From Excoecaria cochinchinensis (Eukaryota; Streptophyta; Magnoliopsida; Malpighiales; Euphorbiaceae): a stretch of DNA of 64,000 bases. Positions 35,101 to 45,289 of this stretch are shown one piece after another; positions within the stretch are counted from its first letter, which is position 1, and every line of letters begins with the position of its first letter. The position numbers and the translations under genes were made by a program. Under the pieces are notes generated by a model that worked only from the letters and a program-made list of their open reading frames with translations, made no database searches and was not told the DNA's origin. Location of the stretch: contig CANTUQ010000043.1 of NCBI GenBank assembly GCA_947683425.1, positions 12,076,501 to 12,140,500 of the forward strand, read 5' to 3'.

Positions 35101-35187
35101 TTCAAGGTAAATGGACACCGTGTGAAGCCTTATTTTGAATCAACATATGATGGGGCTTTAGCGATCGTCGACCTTGTGGATCCTTAA
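32113..35187 (+). pseudogene. pol: A1 reverse transcriptase, RNase H and integrase
   Basis: RT from about 32400: RIPMEEEYKPVAQPQSRLNP, VSPVQCVPKK, then past a one-base loss in a G run (about 32650) WRVCIDFRRLNNATRKDHFP, MPFGLCNASATFQRCM and the catalytic FMDDFTIYG. A second shift lies in a T run near 33310. RNase H (about 33440-33830) keeps CDAS, TEKELFA, WSDNAAL and ADHL, its acidic set. Integrase follows: zinc-finger HSGEAGGHH...YDRCQRVG, where the first Cys of the CxxC is Tyr, and a core with WIDFMGPF, IISDGGKHF and NGQVEVSNRELK, so the three acidic residues are present. Further stops at 34786 (TAA) and 34921 (TAG). The C-terminal domain (MKVLLYDSRLRLFLGKLKSR, WKGPYEVV) ends at 35187. Confidence 0.92.
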
Positions 35188-35412
35188 CGGTATTTAAAAG
35201 TCCAGCTGCGGACTTGTTAAATGCAGAACTTCTTCTCAAACTTTGTTATTTTGTGTTTATTGTTATTTTCTCTAGGTAATTAGTCCTGTTTATTTTTGTT
35301 CAAGTTGTGTGGTTTGTAGTCATAGTGAAATTATGTTGTTAATGGGAGAATTTTCAAGGTTTTAGTAGCTGAAGTTTTGAGTATTGATGAAATTTTTTGC
35401 AAGTTTGTAGGT

Positions 35413-35886
35413 GGTCACGGTGGCAATGGATTTTGTTACCACCGTGACCAGAGGAGAATGTATTCTGGATTCTGGAATGTGCACATGTTACGATGACAAG
35501 GTATCTGGTTGTCACCGTGACCGGATGAGGAAGACATTATGGATTGGCGTATTTGGTATGTCACGGTGGCAATGGTTTTGGTTGCCACCGTGACCAACTG
35601 GAAAGTAGCATTCTGTTTTGATGTGTGCGCATGTCACAGTGGTGATTGATTTTGGTTACCACCGTGACATAGGGTGGGTTGCATTCTGTTTTTAAGTTTG
35701 TACATGTCACGGTGGCAATGAAATTTGTTACCACAGTGACGTATTGAAATTTCAATTCTGTTTTGAATTTGTAGTATGTCACGGTGACAATGATATCTGG
35801 TTGTCACCGTGACCAAGAGGCGGTTCAATTTTGGATTGCAAATTTTGGGTGCCTCACGGTGACAACCATTTTGGTTACCACCGTGA
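35413..35886. repeat. Internal inverted-repeat array (seven units, 72-76 bp period)
   Basis: Units start at 35413, 35487, 35560, 35633, 35706, 35778 and 35854, each with arms like GTCACGGTGGCAA and TTGCCACCGTGAC around an 8-11 base loop. The unit at 35560-35594 pairs perfectly over 13 bases. The palindrome and period match the LTR arrays, but the spacers differ (most contain ATTCTG and end in CATGT or similar). The last unit resembles the last LTR unit most (CACGGTGACAACCATTTTGG). The array begins about 225 bases after the pol stop. Confidence 0.93.
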
Positions 35887-36042
35887 CCCCCGCAAAAATT
35901 TGTTTTAAAATTCCAGTTTTTCGTGTTTTGTCTCTCACTCACCCGCATCTCACACTCTCGAAACTTGAATATTTTGTTATTCTCTGCTATTTCGAGCTTT
36001 AATTCTTTCTTTTAGGCTTCAATTTCTACGAACCTACAACAA

Positions 36043-36864
36043 GTAAGTAATTTTGCTCTTTTTTTTTCATTTATTTTCTCTTTGCATTATTCTTTTCCCC
36101 TGTTCATGTTTTCCTCCATAGCTATGCTTTCGAGGTCTCCATTTTTTTTGCCATTTAGGATTTTCTTCTCATTATGCTCTGAATTAATGTTGTGGATGTT
36201 CTCAATTCTTATTTCCCTTCTCAATTTCAACCATATGACGTTGAAACCATGAACGAATTTGGGTTGGGAAGTTAGGGCATGTGTATTTGTGCGTGATTTG
36301 AGTTGTAAGTTTTATTCAAATTCTTGGTTGAAAATGGAAATTGCTAGGCTTTAACTATTTGCTTTACATTTTAATGCATCATCTTGTAGTTTTGGGTTGT
36401 TATTATTATCTGTAGGCTTCAATTTTAGTCAGTTAATTTGCTGCATACCAAGTGTTTGATAAAATGTCTTAATGAATGGGTTTCCTAATTTTTCCATTTA
36501 TGGCCAATTTGAAATGCAGAGATTCATTCGCCATAGTGTTCAGTGCACTATTTGTTCTCATTGATCATTTTTGCCTTCGTTGTCAATAGCTGCAACTCTC
36601 TTAACCGTCTATTGAGTTTATGCTAATGGTTATTCTTGGTTAAATGTTGAATTTGACCATCACTTTTGTTGAATTGTGCTTATTTATGTCATTTAACTTT
36701 CTTGACCACTTCGTGTATTGATGCATCTTTTATAATCTCAATTTGGAATGGGGAGATTGTTTTTAATAGGTTAGCATGAGCTTGAACTAATGCTATATTT
36801 TGAAAGCCATTGCTGGTTGATGCACATAGAATGCCATTGAATTTGGTTTTTCCTTTTTGTGTAG
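36043..36864 (+). other. Candidate intron upstream of the env-position ORF
   Basis: GTAAGTAATTTT follows CCTACAACAA, a strong plant 5' splice site, and the region ends CCTTTTTGTGTAG, a good 3' splice site. The 822 bases between are T-rich and have no gene. Joining the exons brings CAA next to TGG, forming an ATG in a favourable context exactly in the frame of the ORF at 36865, which has no ATG there in the genome. Predicted from sequence only. Confidence 0.6.
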
Positions 36865-38032
36865 TGGACCCTAAGAGAAAAAGCTCTGCTCTAGCCTCGA
36901 CTTCAACAGGCCAAACATCCAGCCAACCTCCTGTGGATATTTCCCACGTGCCTACCTAGGTTTCGACTAATCAGAAGCCTGCCTATTCTTTATTTTCAAA
37001 ATGCTCGTACATTCCAACGAGTTATTTGGACTTTGGTTTGTTGGAGAAGCTGGGAATCAAAAATGAAGTACATCGGCTTATATCCAATATTGGGTGGGAG
37101 CGACTCTTTGCAATTAATGAGAAAGTTTATCCTGGGTTGACAAGAGTTTTGTGTCAACTGTCACATGTAGGATAAGCCGCAACCCTTACCGAGATCCTAG
37201 AAAAGTATCCTTTTTTCTGGAGGGTACGAAATATGAGAGGACTTTTGTGGACTTTGCAGAAATACTTGGTTTCCCTTCCCTAGCCCCGTATTGCTTTGAG
37301 GATCATGACAAGGATAATGCCTGGGCAACAATTCGAGATTCCGTGACAGCCATGACATATGTATCGGGCAAGACAAAGGCACACCATCTCGATAATCATG
37401 CCATGCGGATCATCCATCGGTTTTTCTCACTCTCTTTTCTGAGTCATGTGGACTCACCTGGGCAAGTCAATCTACCGGAGGCCTTATTTTTAGCTTGTAT
37501 GGTGCGGGGTGTGAGAATTAATGGGGCACCTCATTTGTGGCATAAATTGGAAGAAATGCAACGGCACCCTAAGAAGGTGAAGAAGATTGCTCTGGGTAGT
37601 TTGGTAACAGTTATTGCTAAGGGTGTACATCACCCATTAAGGAAACCCAAACCACTATCATCCATTGCGACTATTGATAAGAAGATGTAGAAGAACATGA
37701 AGGTTGTAGTGGATGACGCGACGGCTGCACATGGCTATAGATTGACTACTCGTGCAGAGTATCTTCAGGGAGTCTAGCGAGGTTTAGGAGGCTTACCCCA
37801 TGAGCAAGAGGAAGATCCGGAAGCACCTCCAGCACCAGAGCCCGCACATTTATCATCTCAGTAGTACGATGCGCCGATGGAGCGCATGGACACCATTGCC
37901 GCGCCTGTGGGCACCATCTCCGCGTCTTAGGCCGATCTTCAGTCCCAGATGGACCAAGTGCTCTTGGGACTTTCCTCCTTTACTGCGTGCATTGATGCGC
38001 AATTCTCACCTCCGCCACCTCCAAAGAGTTGA
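36865..38032 (+). pseudogene. A1 env-position ORF (Athila third ORF), broken
   Basis: Encodes a protein starting DPKRKSSALASTSTGQTSSQ, a basic and Ser/Thr-rich head, then YLDFGLLEKLGIKNEVHRLI, GWERLFAINEKVYPGLTR. A frameshift near 37150 leads to a 179-codon open stretch: FFLEGTKYERTFVDFAEILG, AMRIIHRFFSLSFLSHVD, LFLACMVRGVRINGAPHLWH. A Pro-rich tail with TAG stops follows to a TGA at 38030-38032. Athila elements carry an ORF here often called env-like; its real function is not known, and I see no clear signal peptide or transmembrane segment in this copy. The second domain resembles the E4 extra ORF (LRYLHRVLFSSYLGRAGN). Confidence 0.75.
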
Positions 38033-39696
38033 ACAGGGAGAAATACTATCTTTTGTTTTTATTTTTATTTTGAGTGTGTTTTGTAATTATTTGACTTGCT
38101 GAGGACAGTAAGGTATTAAGTGTGGGGTAGGAGGAGTAACTCCAATAGCTTAATATGTAAATAATTATTTTTATTTTATTTGCATGTTTGATGTTTTATT
38201 TTAATTGTATTCGCATATTTTATTGAGTTTTAGTTATTTGAATACTTAATTGTGGTTGTTTGGATTTTTCCTATCTTAGTTTAGCTTGCCTCTAGTTATT
38301 CCTGTTGTGAATGTTTTGAACTTTAAGTTGTGAATGGAATTTCTTAAATATTGATCTTAGCAAGAGAGTAGTTGGTAGTTTTAGTAGCAAATTAATTTCA
38401 ATTAGTCATATATCTTGTAATTTCCTATCTTTTGTGCACTATAGGCTTGTTTGTGAAAAACTTGAAAAATCCAGTGATTGAAAGTTTTTAAATAAAGGAA
38501 TCTTAGGATAGTTAAAACCTTCCTCATCACCCTTCGAAACGTTATAACAACTTAAGTAGGTTTAGGACATGATTTAGGCAAAAATTTTTCTTTGATAACC
38601 ACTTTAAATGATTTTTTATCTACCTATTTGCATAATTTCCGTTGCTAGCCCCGTTGAGCTGATTTGGTATGCTAAAAGCGTACTATGCATTTTTCTTTGT
38701 TACACTATTATTTTACCATTTAACCTAAATGATTTTGCCTAACCTTTCTAAAAATTGGTCACTCTAGGATTGGGTTGGGATAACATTAGAAGTTGAATAA
38801 GGGTATTTACTGTGAAAATAGTGTGGGAGTGAGAAGAATTGTGAAACTTTGGGGTGTTGTCTAGTATTTCGCTTAAGTTTCCCTTAATGGAGTCAAATTT
38901 ATGGTAGGAAAATAGAGGTTTTGGGTATCTCATAAAAAAAAAAGCCGAAAAGAAGAATTTGATAAAAAGTTTGATCACTGTTTTAAATTTTTGAGTTAAG
39001 TAGATGTAGAAAAATTCAAGTGCGGGGTACCCTCAATTAGAAGAAGATGTCTTTAAATTCAGAAATGATTGGGTTGAGAGAAAAAATTCTTTGGGTAATT
39101 TCTTCTCTTTGTTTTCCTGTGGTTTAATGTTTTTGTTTTTCATTATGGGTAGTTCAGACGAGTTTTGGCAACTGCGGGGGATTAAAAATAGGTCATGGAA
39201 AAATTATATTCAAATTAGGTAGTGGTGTTTGTAGGTAGAGTGGCTGACTCTTTGTTCGATTTCCTTAACTTCTCTTGTTAGCCAATACCCTTACCTAACA
39301 TTTCAACCTTGGAATAAATTCTGATGATCCTGCTCTTAGCTTGAGTTGTTTAGTGGAGATGACCCTTGTGGTTCCGGTGCTAAAGGAGAGGCTTATGATT
39401 ACCTTGAGTTGCAAGTGCGTAACCAATTTGCAATTTATTTGCTTATTCATTTCTTTTGCTATATTGCTGAATTGCGCTGGTTGTTTTGTTTTGAAAAAAG
39501 AAAATTTGTTTTTAGCCTAGCACATACACACGTGAAATTTATTGATATAAGTGAATTGAGAATTTGTGGTTAAGACTATTCTACTTAATGTTTTGATTGT
39601 TTTTGAGTTTTCTTATTCCGAGTTAGAGTTTGAAATTTCAGAAATGTGGATAATTCATTTACTCGAGGTCGAGCAAAGTCTAAGTGTGGGGTATTT
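38033..39696 (+). other. A1 3' noncoding region and polypurine tract
   Basis: No gene. AAGTGTGGGG-like purine motifs occur at about 38117, 39018 (AAGTGCGGGG) and 39681-39690, the last just before the 3' LTR and therefore the likely polypurine tract; the others may be extra priming sites. The rest is AT-rich. Confidence 0.7.
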
Positions 39697-41486
39697 TGAT
39701 AACTTTAATTTAGTATTTAGATTTGATAGTATTTTCGTATGATTTATGGATGTTTAGTAGTGTTTATTGTCACGATTTGCTTACTTTAGATTAATTGTGT
39801 CAATCTTAGTGAAATTAGAATTTTTATGCATTTTAGTTAGTATTTTGATTGAGTTTGAATTTTGTGTGCAGCAAATTTTTAGGTACCTCACGGTGGCAAC
39901 TTATCTGGTTGTCACTGTGATATTCAAAGAAGTCAAAAACAGAATGCAGGCATACTATGGGTCACGGTGGTAACCAATGTCATTACCACCGTAACATATT
40001 TATCCATCGGGCAGAATGCAGGCAAGAAGTACCTCACGGTGGCAACCTATCTGGTTGTCACCGTGACATAATACTCACCAAGGCAGAATCAGTTGAGGAG
40101 GTACCTCACGGTGGCAAGGGAATATGGTTGCCACCGTGACATAGGGAATTCCTGGACAGAAGCAAAATTGGAGCATCTCACGGTCGCAATAAATCTGGTT
40201 GCCAGCGTGACCCCTATCCTACTCGCAAGGCACATGCACTTCCTCGACACCCTCACGGTGACAACCATTTTGGTTGCCACCGTGACCCCTCGGGATATAA
40301 AAATAAAAGTTTTCTGTTTGGCAGGTAGTTCGGATTTTTGGCAGCTATTTTTTATATTAGGATTTTAGATCTAGAATTTTGGGTTTTTTTTTCTATTGTT
40401 CTTAATTTAAGTTTTCAATTTTATCTTTAGAATTAATTTGCAAATCAAGAGTTTTACATTTGAAACACATAGTTTAATTTCAATAGACAGTTTTTACATT
40501 AGACTTTTCAGAATTTTTCTCTATTGAAGATTTGAAGAGGGAGATCGAAGGACGTGGGATTCAACTGGGATTTACGCCTTAATGAATTTCTGGGTTTATT
40601 CTTTCCTCTTTCCTTTTGATTTTGTAATGGATTGTGAGTAGTCTTTTAGTTGTTTGGGGGATCTTTGAATCCCCTACCCATGATGTGAATTTTGAACATC
40701 TTTTGAATTTAAATATATAATTGAATGGTTTATTTCACTGGTTCTTATTGTTAATTCATGGGATTTATTTTCTCAAGTTAATTTCCAGTTTTGATGAATG
40801 ATTTATTTCATGTATCTTTGTTGGTTATTGAGTTGTATGGATTGGATGCCATTATCTTTTACATTATGTTTTTATCATTCTTGCTGTATCTTTTGGACGA
40901 CTCCGATTGGGAATCTAGAAGTGCAAAATTTTATGATTTAAGACTGGAGTGGGGAGTGAGATAATTAAGTTCTGGGTTATTTGACTCCATATTGGGAAAA
41001 TAAACCAAACTTAGGATTTTAGACCCGTGCATAGGCTAGTTATGTGGCTGACTCCGGTTTGGGATATCATATAATTAGAGTAGTTGACTCCGGATTGCGA
41101 AGCCTGGGTTAAGAGGGTTATCCTGATTTCTTTCAGAATTGGTTCTTGGATTAATTTTATTCACATTTGGGTATGGGGTGGATGAGTGAACCCGAGCAAC
41201 ATTCATCTAATTTGAATTCTTATCTTGTTAATTTTTCCATCATTTTATTTCTTTCAATTATTGACGTCAATTTAATTTGATTATTTCTGCTTGCTTATAT
41301 TAGTTATTTAAATTCTTTATTTTTAATCAATAGATAACTCAATCAATTCAAACAATTGGGAATTCTTTAGCATACACTTGATTTTCATTGCTTGCACACA
41401 CAGTCCCTTGGGTACGATAATTCGGGATCCTAAATTTACCCCGCTGTATTACTTGTCGATTCAGTATACTTGCTGAGATCGCATCA
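39697..41486 (+). repeat. 3' LTR of A1
   Basis: TGATAACTTT to GAGATCGCATCA, 1,790 bp, same length as the 5' LTR and only a few percent different by eye. Followed by GGTAT (41487-41491). Confidence 0.95.
39888..40285. repeat. Inverted-repeat array of the 3' LTR (six units)
   Basis: Units start at 39888, 39961, 40034, 40106, 40178 and 40253, the same spacing as in the 5' LTR. Some arms have point changes (for example GTAACA at 39990 and GCCAGCGTGA at 40201). Confidence 0.93.
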
Positions 41487-41491
41487 GGTAT

Positions 41492-41950
41492 GAAAGCCTT
41501 TGACAAAAGACCATTTAATTAAACTGAATTCGTCCAATACATGATGGCCCACATAGCAAGCACGGTATTATAGTACATTTCACCTAGTGAAAGTATCTAT
41601 TGCAATTACATGAGCTTTGGTCAAAGGAGGTGATACTTTAGGGCTACCCAAGCATGGTTCATGCCAATGGGTCTAGCTCATAATGAGCATAATGACCGAT
41701 TGGGTCTCCATTTGATATACCATAAGGTACGAGGCTTGGGTTGGTAATTATCCCTAACACTTCCCTACATTGAGTGAACGTAGGGTTGTGATTCAGGAAC
41801 GCACCGAGGTTAAGAAAGGGTGCAAACTAGCATAATTCTAAGGCTCTAGCATGTATGCAATGCAATTCTTTGAAAAGAGATAGAATTTTAATTTATAAAA
41901 AACCCAATTATATTATCAACAAAGACAGTTTCGGAGCAAAGTTTCAAAAC
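41492..41950 (-). other. E2 leader, PBS-proximal part
   Basis: Noncoding. Inverse match to E1 3590-4080, including the stretch around CCTACATTGAGTGAACGTAG. Together with 27375-27774 it rebuilds an uninterrupted leader when A1 is removed. Confidence 0.75.
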
Positions 41951-41968
41951 TCCCCAGTGGAGTCGCAA
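41951..41968 (-). other. Primer binding site of E2
   Basis: Minus strand reads TTGCGACTCCACTGGGGA, one base from the TGGCGACTCCACTGGGGA form, one base from the LTR end at 41970. Confidence 0.85.
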
Positions 41969-41969
41969 C

Positions 41970-43111
41970 TGTGACGCGTACTGGACCCAATCGCTTTCCG
42001 AAAACTCGCTTCTTCCAGCCCGAGAGGGTTCGCGTCTTTTGATCTTAGGCAACATGAGATATTTTGGAATCACTATCTAATAGAACATTAGGGAAGTTCA
42101 TCTAATCTCATGAAACCTTTTGGCACATTTGAAGTATTTTAGAGTCGCCACCCAATTCACAAGAAATTGGGAAAGTTCGTCTAACATCGGAGTCTAAACC
42201 AGAGAAAGATTCGGAACTTCACTCTTATTAATACCTTGGTTAATTATAAATGGGTTTTTAATTTTCTTATTTCATCTCTCTCCTCATATGGTCTTACATT
42301 TAAAATAAAGCGCAAATCAAACATCAAAAGAAAGCGATAAAGAAAGTGATAAAATAATAAATCAAACTAAGAAAACATAAATATAAAGATAAAATTGGGA
42401 CAAAATACAATCCCCCAAAATAAAAAAGTATTAAAATTTGGGACAAAAATACAATCCCCCAAATAAAATCAAACAAAATATAAATAAATAGCAAAATCAA
42501 ATGAATAAATAAGCATTCATAAATCAGGATATTTATTTTGGATAGGAACATTGGTTCTTTCATGCTCATTTCAAAAGTCGAAAAGTTATTTTAGGCAAAT
42601 CAGAATGAGTGATTCCATTTTGAAAAAATTAACTCTTCTTTTTTAAAGGTGAGTTTTTATTGGTTGAAATTAGGACATTGGTCCCATTTTATTAGAAAAA
42701 TTCCAATTCATTAATAAAAATATTTTTGTGATTTTTAATTAACGTGCATAAAAATAAATAATTTTATTACAAATTACATAATAAAAATGAATAAAAGCAA
42801 AATAAATGAAAAAAATAAAAATGCTAAAAGTGACAAATCCAATCCAAAGTGGTGTCTTCAAACCTCTATGGGCTCCCATATGCCATTGAAAAATGCTTAC
42901 ACATAAAAAAAATATTGAAATAAGAACACAAATGAAATTGATGTTAGTAATAAAAATGAATTAAACATATAACATGAATTAAAATAAAATGCATTATGTA
43001 TGATAAATAATTTAAATTGCATAATGAAATGAATAAATAAACATATTAATAATTCAACATACATAAAAACATAAGTAATAACAATAATAATGATAAACGA
43101 ATAATAAACAA

Positions 43112-43169
<58 letters not shown>

Positions 43170-43208
43170 TGATAAAATGATATTAACATGCAGCAGCAGC
43201 AGCAGCAG

Positions 43209-43239
<31 letters not shown>

Positions 43240-43339
43240 AATAATAATAATAAATAAATAATAACAATAAAAAAGATGAACAATCAAGCAAGCAAAAATA
43301 AAAAGAAATAAAATAAACAAAACATGTTAAAGCATGTTA

Positions 43340-43406
<67 letters not shown>

Positions 43407-43486
43407 TATGAACAATCAAACAAATACACAAGAATAAAAATAAAATATGTTAAGAACAATATTAAATCTATGACTAAATCACATAA

Positions 43487-43574
<88 letters not shown>

Positions 43575-45119
43575 TATGAACAATCAAACAAATACACAAG
43601 AATAAAAATAAAATATGTTAAGAACAATATTAAATCTATGACTAAATCACATAAAATACAAAAAAAAAAATAGATGTAACAAATAAAATAATGTTAGTAA
43701 TTAAATCAAGAAAATCGATTAAACACATACAACACTAAATAATAAATTAAAATAAATAAAATATGTATTATGGATGATAAATAAATTAAATGACATATTA
43801 AAACAAATAGATTAACATATTAATTAATTAACACAAATAAAAACACAAATTATGATGATGATGATGATGATAATAATAATAATAATAATAATGACAACAA
43901 TAATAATGATAATAGGAATAATAAAACAATAATAATAATGATAATGAAAAATAATGATAAAATAATAATAATAGTAATAGTACTAGAAAGAAAGAATAAA
44001 CAATTAAATAAAGTAAAGTAAAAAGAATATTAAAAATGTTAAATCTATATCTAAAATCACATAAAATAAATAAACGATAAATTAAAAGATTTACATAATT
44101 ACTAATTAAATATGAACAAAAATAAATACAATAAAAAATGAAATTAAGAGATTGAGTTTAAAATATTTACTCTCAGATTTTGGATTCGATGAAGGAAAAA
44201 TTTGATTGATTTTCCTTATTTTGATTCACAAAATAATAAATAGAAAATGATCTAAAAACTTTTCTCTAAAAATTGTAAAAATTTTATTTTTACGAAATCA
44301 AATAAAAAATTGGATTTCAAGAACAAAAAATGATTCTCTTTGTTTCAAAATCAATTTTTCATCCAAAAAAAATCAATGTAAGTCTTTAGAAGAAATCAAT
44401 TGAAAAAAAAAGATTAAGAAAATAAGAAATGAGAAAATTAGATTTTTAAGAACAAAGTATTGTTTTCTTTGTCTCAAAATCAAAATATTCTTCAACAAAA
44501 TTCAATCTAAAAATGTTTAGAAGAAATTTTATTGAAGTAAAAAGAAGAAAAATAATTGAAGAAAAAGAAGAAAATGCAAAAACCCAAGAAGAGAGAAAAA
44601 AAATGTCTCAAAAGAATTCCCTCTTACTTCTTTCTAAAATTTTCGATTTAAATGAATAAAAATGGAAAAAATTATTAATTAACAAAGAAAATTGAATTTT
44701 TATTAAAATCCCCTTAATTTGGGTTCAAAAAAGGGAATTAACGTTAAAAATCCTGGAAAAAAGTGTGAAAAGTCAAAAAATAAATCAAGAAAAAACGGAA
44801 AAAGGGCAAAAAATCGCGATTTCGGCAGATAAGGGGCAACCGACGCCTGTCGGTGCGCGCGATGCCCCACGCGTCGCTCGTGCAGGCGCTGCGCTTGTGC
44901 GCCGACGCGGCCGACATCCGATATTTTTTTTTTCAAATTTAACTAAAAACACTATAATTTTCAAACTCCATTTTTCAAATTTAATTTTTAATATATTTTT
45001 TATTATAAAATAGAAATTTGACAAGAAAATCATCATTTTCAACCTTTTTGCCTGTGAACAGGCATCTAATTATCATTGAGTAACTCTGATCTGGGTTAAC
45101 TCAGTACCCGGTGTCTACA
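41970..45119 (-). repeat. LTR shared by E2 (5' LTR) and E3 (3' LTR)
   Basis: 3,150 bp, TGTGACGCG to GTGTCTACA on the plus strand. The left edge carries a PBS and the right edge carries a polypurine tract, so it serves two adjacent copies. The R/U5 half closely matches the E2 3' LTR, while the U3 half (beyond about 43670) is longer and much more diverged, including a different GC-rich island (44820-44925). About 600 bp longer than the E2 3' LTR, partly from duplicated (AAT)n segments. Confidence 0.85.
43340..43665. repeat. Duplicated (AAT)n plus about 80-bp segment
   Basis: An (AAT)n tract followed by a segment containing ATATGAACAATCAAACAAAT and ending near TAAATCACATAAAAT occurs twice in tandem (43340-43485 and 43486-43660), nearly identical. 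The E2 3' LTR has it once (21478-21605). Confidence 0.85.
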
Positions 45120-45205
45120 GTTGCCCTCAGTTTTGGGAAATCTAGTGCATAGGTGCCTGGGTGAGCCAAAACTCAGAGAAAAAAGGAAAGAGACACATAC
45201 CTGAG
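45120..45205 (-). other. E3 polypurine tract and conserved box
   Basis: Minus strand: TTTTCTCTGAGTTTTGGCTC, later CCCAAAACTGAGGGCAAC directly before the LTR. Confidence 0.78.
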
Positions 45206-45289
45206 ACTACTTTCTTTCTGAACTGGACGATGATGTTGAGTTGATTATTTGCCTGCTTGTCGGCATGTTATTCTTCGCTAAAGCGAGTT

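Larger units (their letters stand above)
27780..41486 (+). mobile_element. A1: complete Athila-type retrotransposon
   Basis: 13.7 kb, flanked by GGTAT duplications and by two 1,790-bp LTRs (27780-29569 and 39697-41486) that differ by only a few percent by eye. Order: LTR, PBS, gag, protease, RT, RNase H, integrase, inverted-repeat array, candidate intron, env-position ORF, 3' noncoding region, polypurine tract, LTR. Athila identity rests on the PBS, the Gag signature (MTQFYSGVTPQIRSLLDASS), the protease form ALCDLGASINLMP and RT with FMDD. All proteins are broken, so it is not autonomous now. It inserted into the leader of E2 after E2 had landed. Confidence 0.95.
20076..45119 (-). mobile_element. 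E2: gag-only Tat-like element containing the Athila insertion
   Basis: 3' LTR at 20076-22634, PPT, tandem array, noncoding blocks, a scrap of the PR-RT linker, gag, leader (split by A1), PBS at 41951-41968 and 5' LTR at 41970-45119. Without A1 it would be about 11.3 kb. RT, RNase H and integrase are absent, so it could move only with proteins supplied by another element. The left flank is CATAT. The right LTR directly abuts the 3' noncoding end of another copy (E3), so no duplication is visible there. Confidence 0.83.

Noticed and set aside
36865..38032. Retroviral envelope with signal peptide and membrane anchor
   Set aside because: The position is env-like, but I see no convincing signal peptide, cleavage site or transmembrane helix in this copy; called only an env-position ORF.
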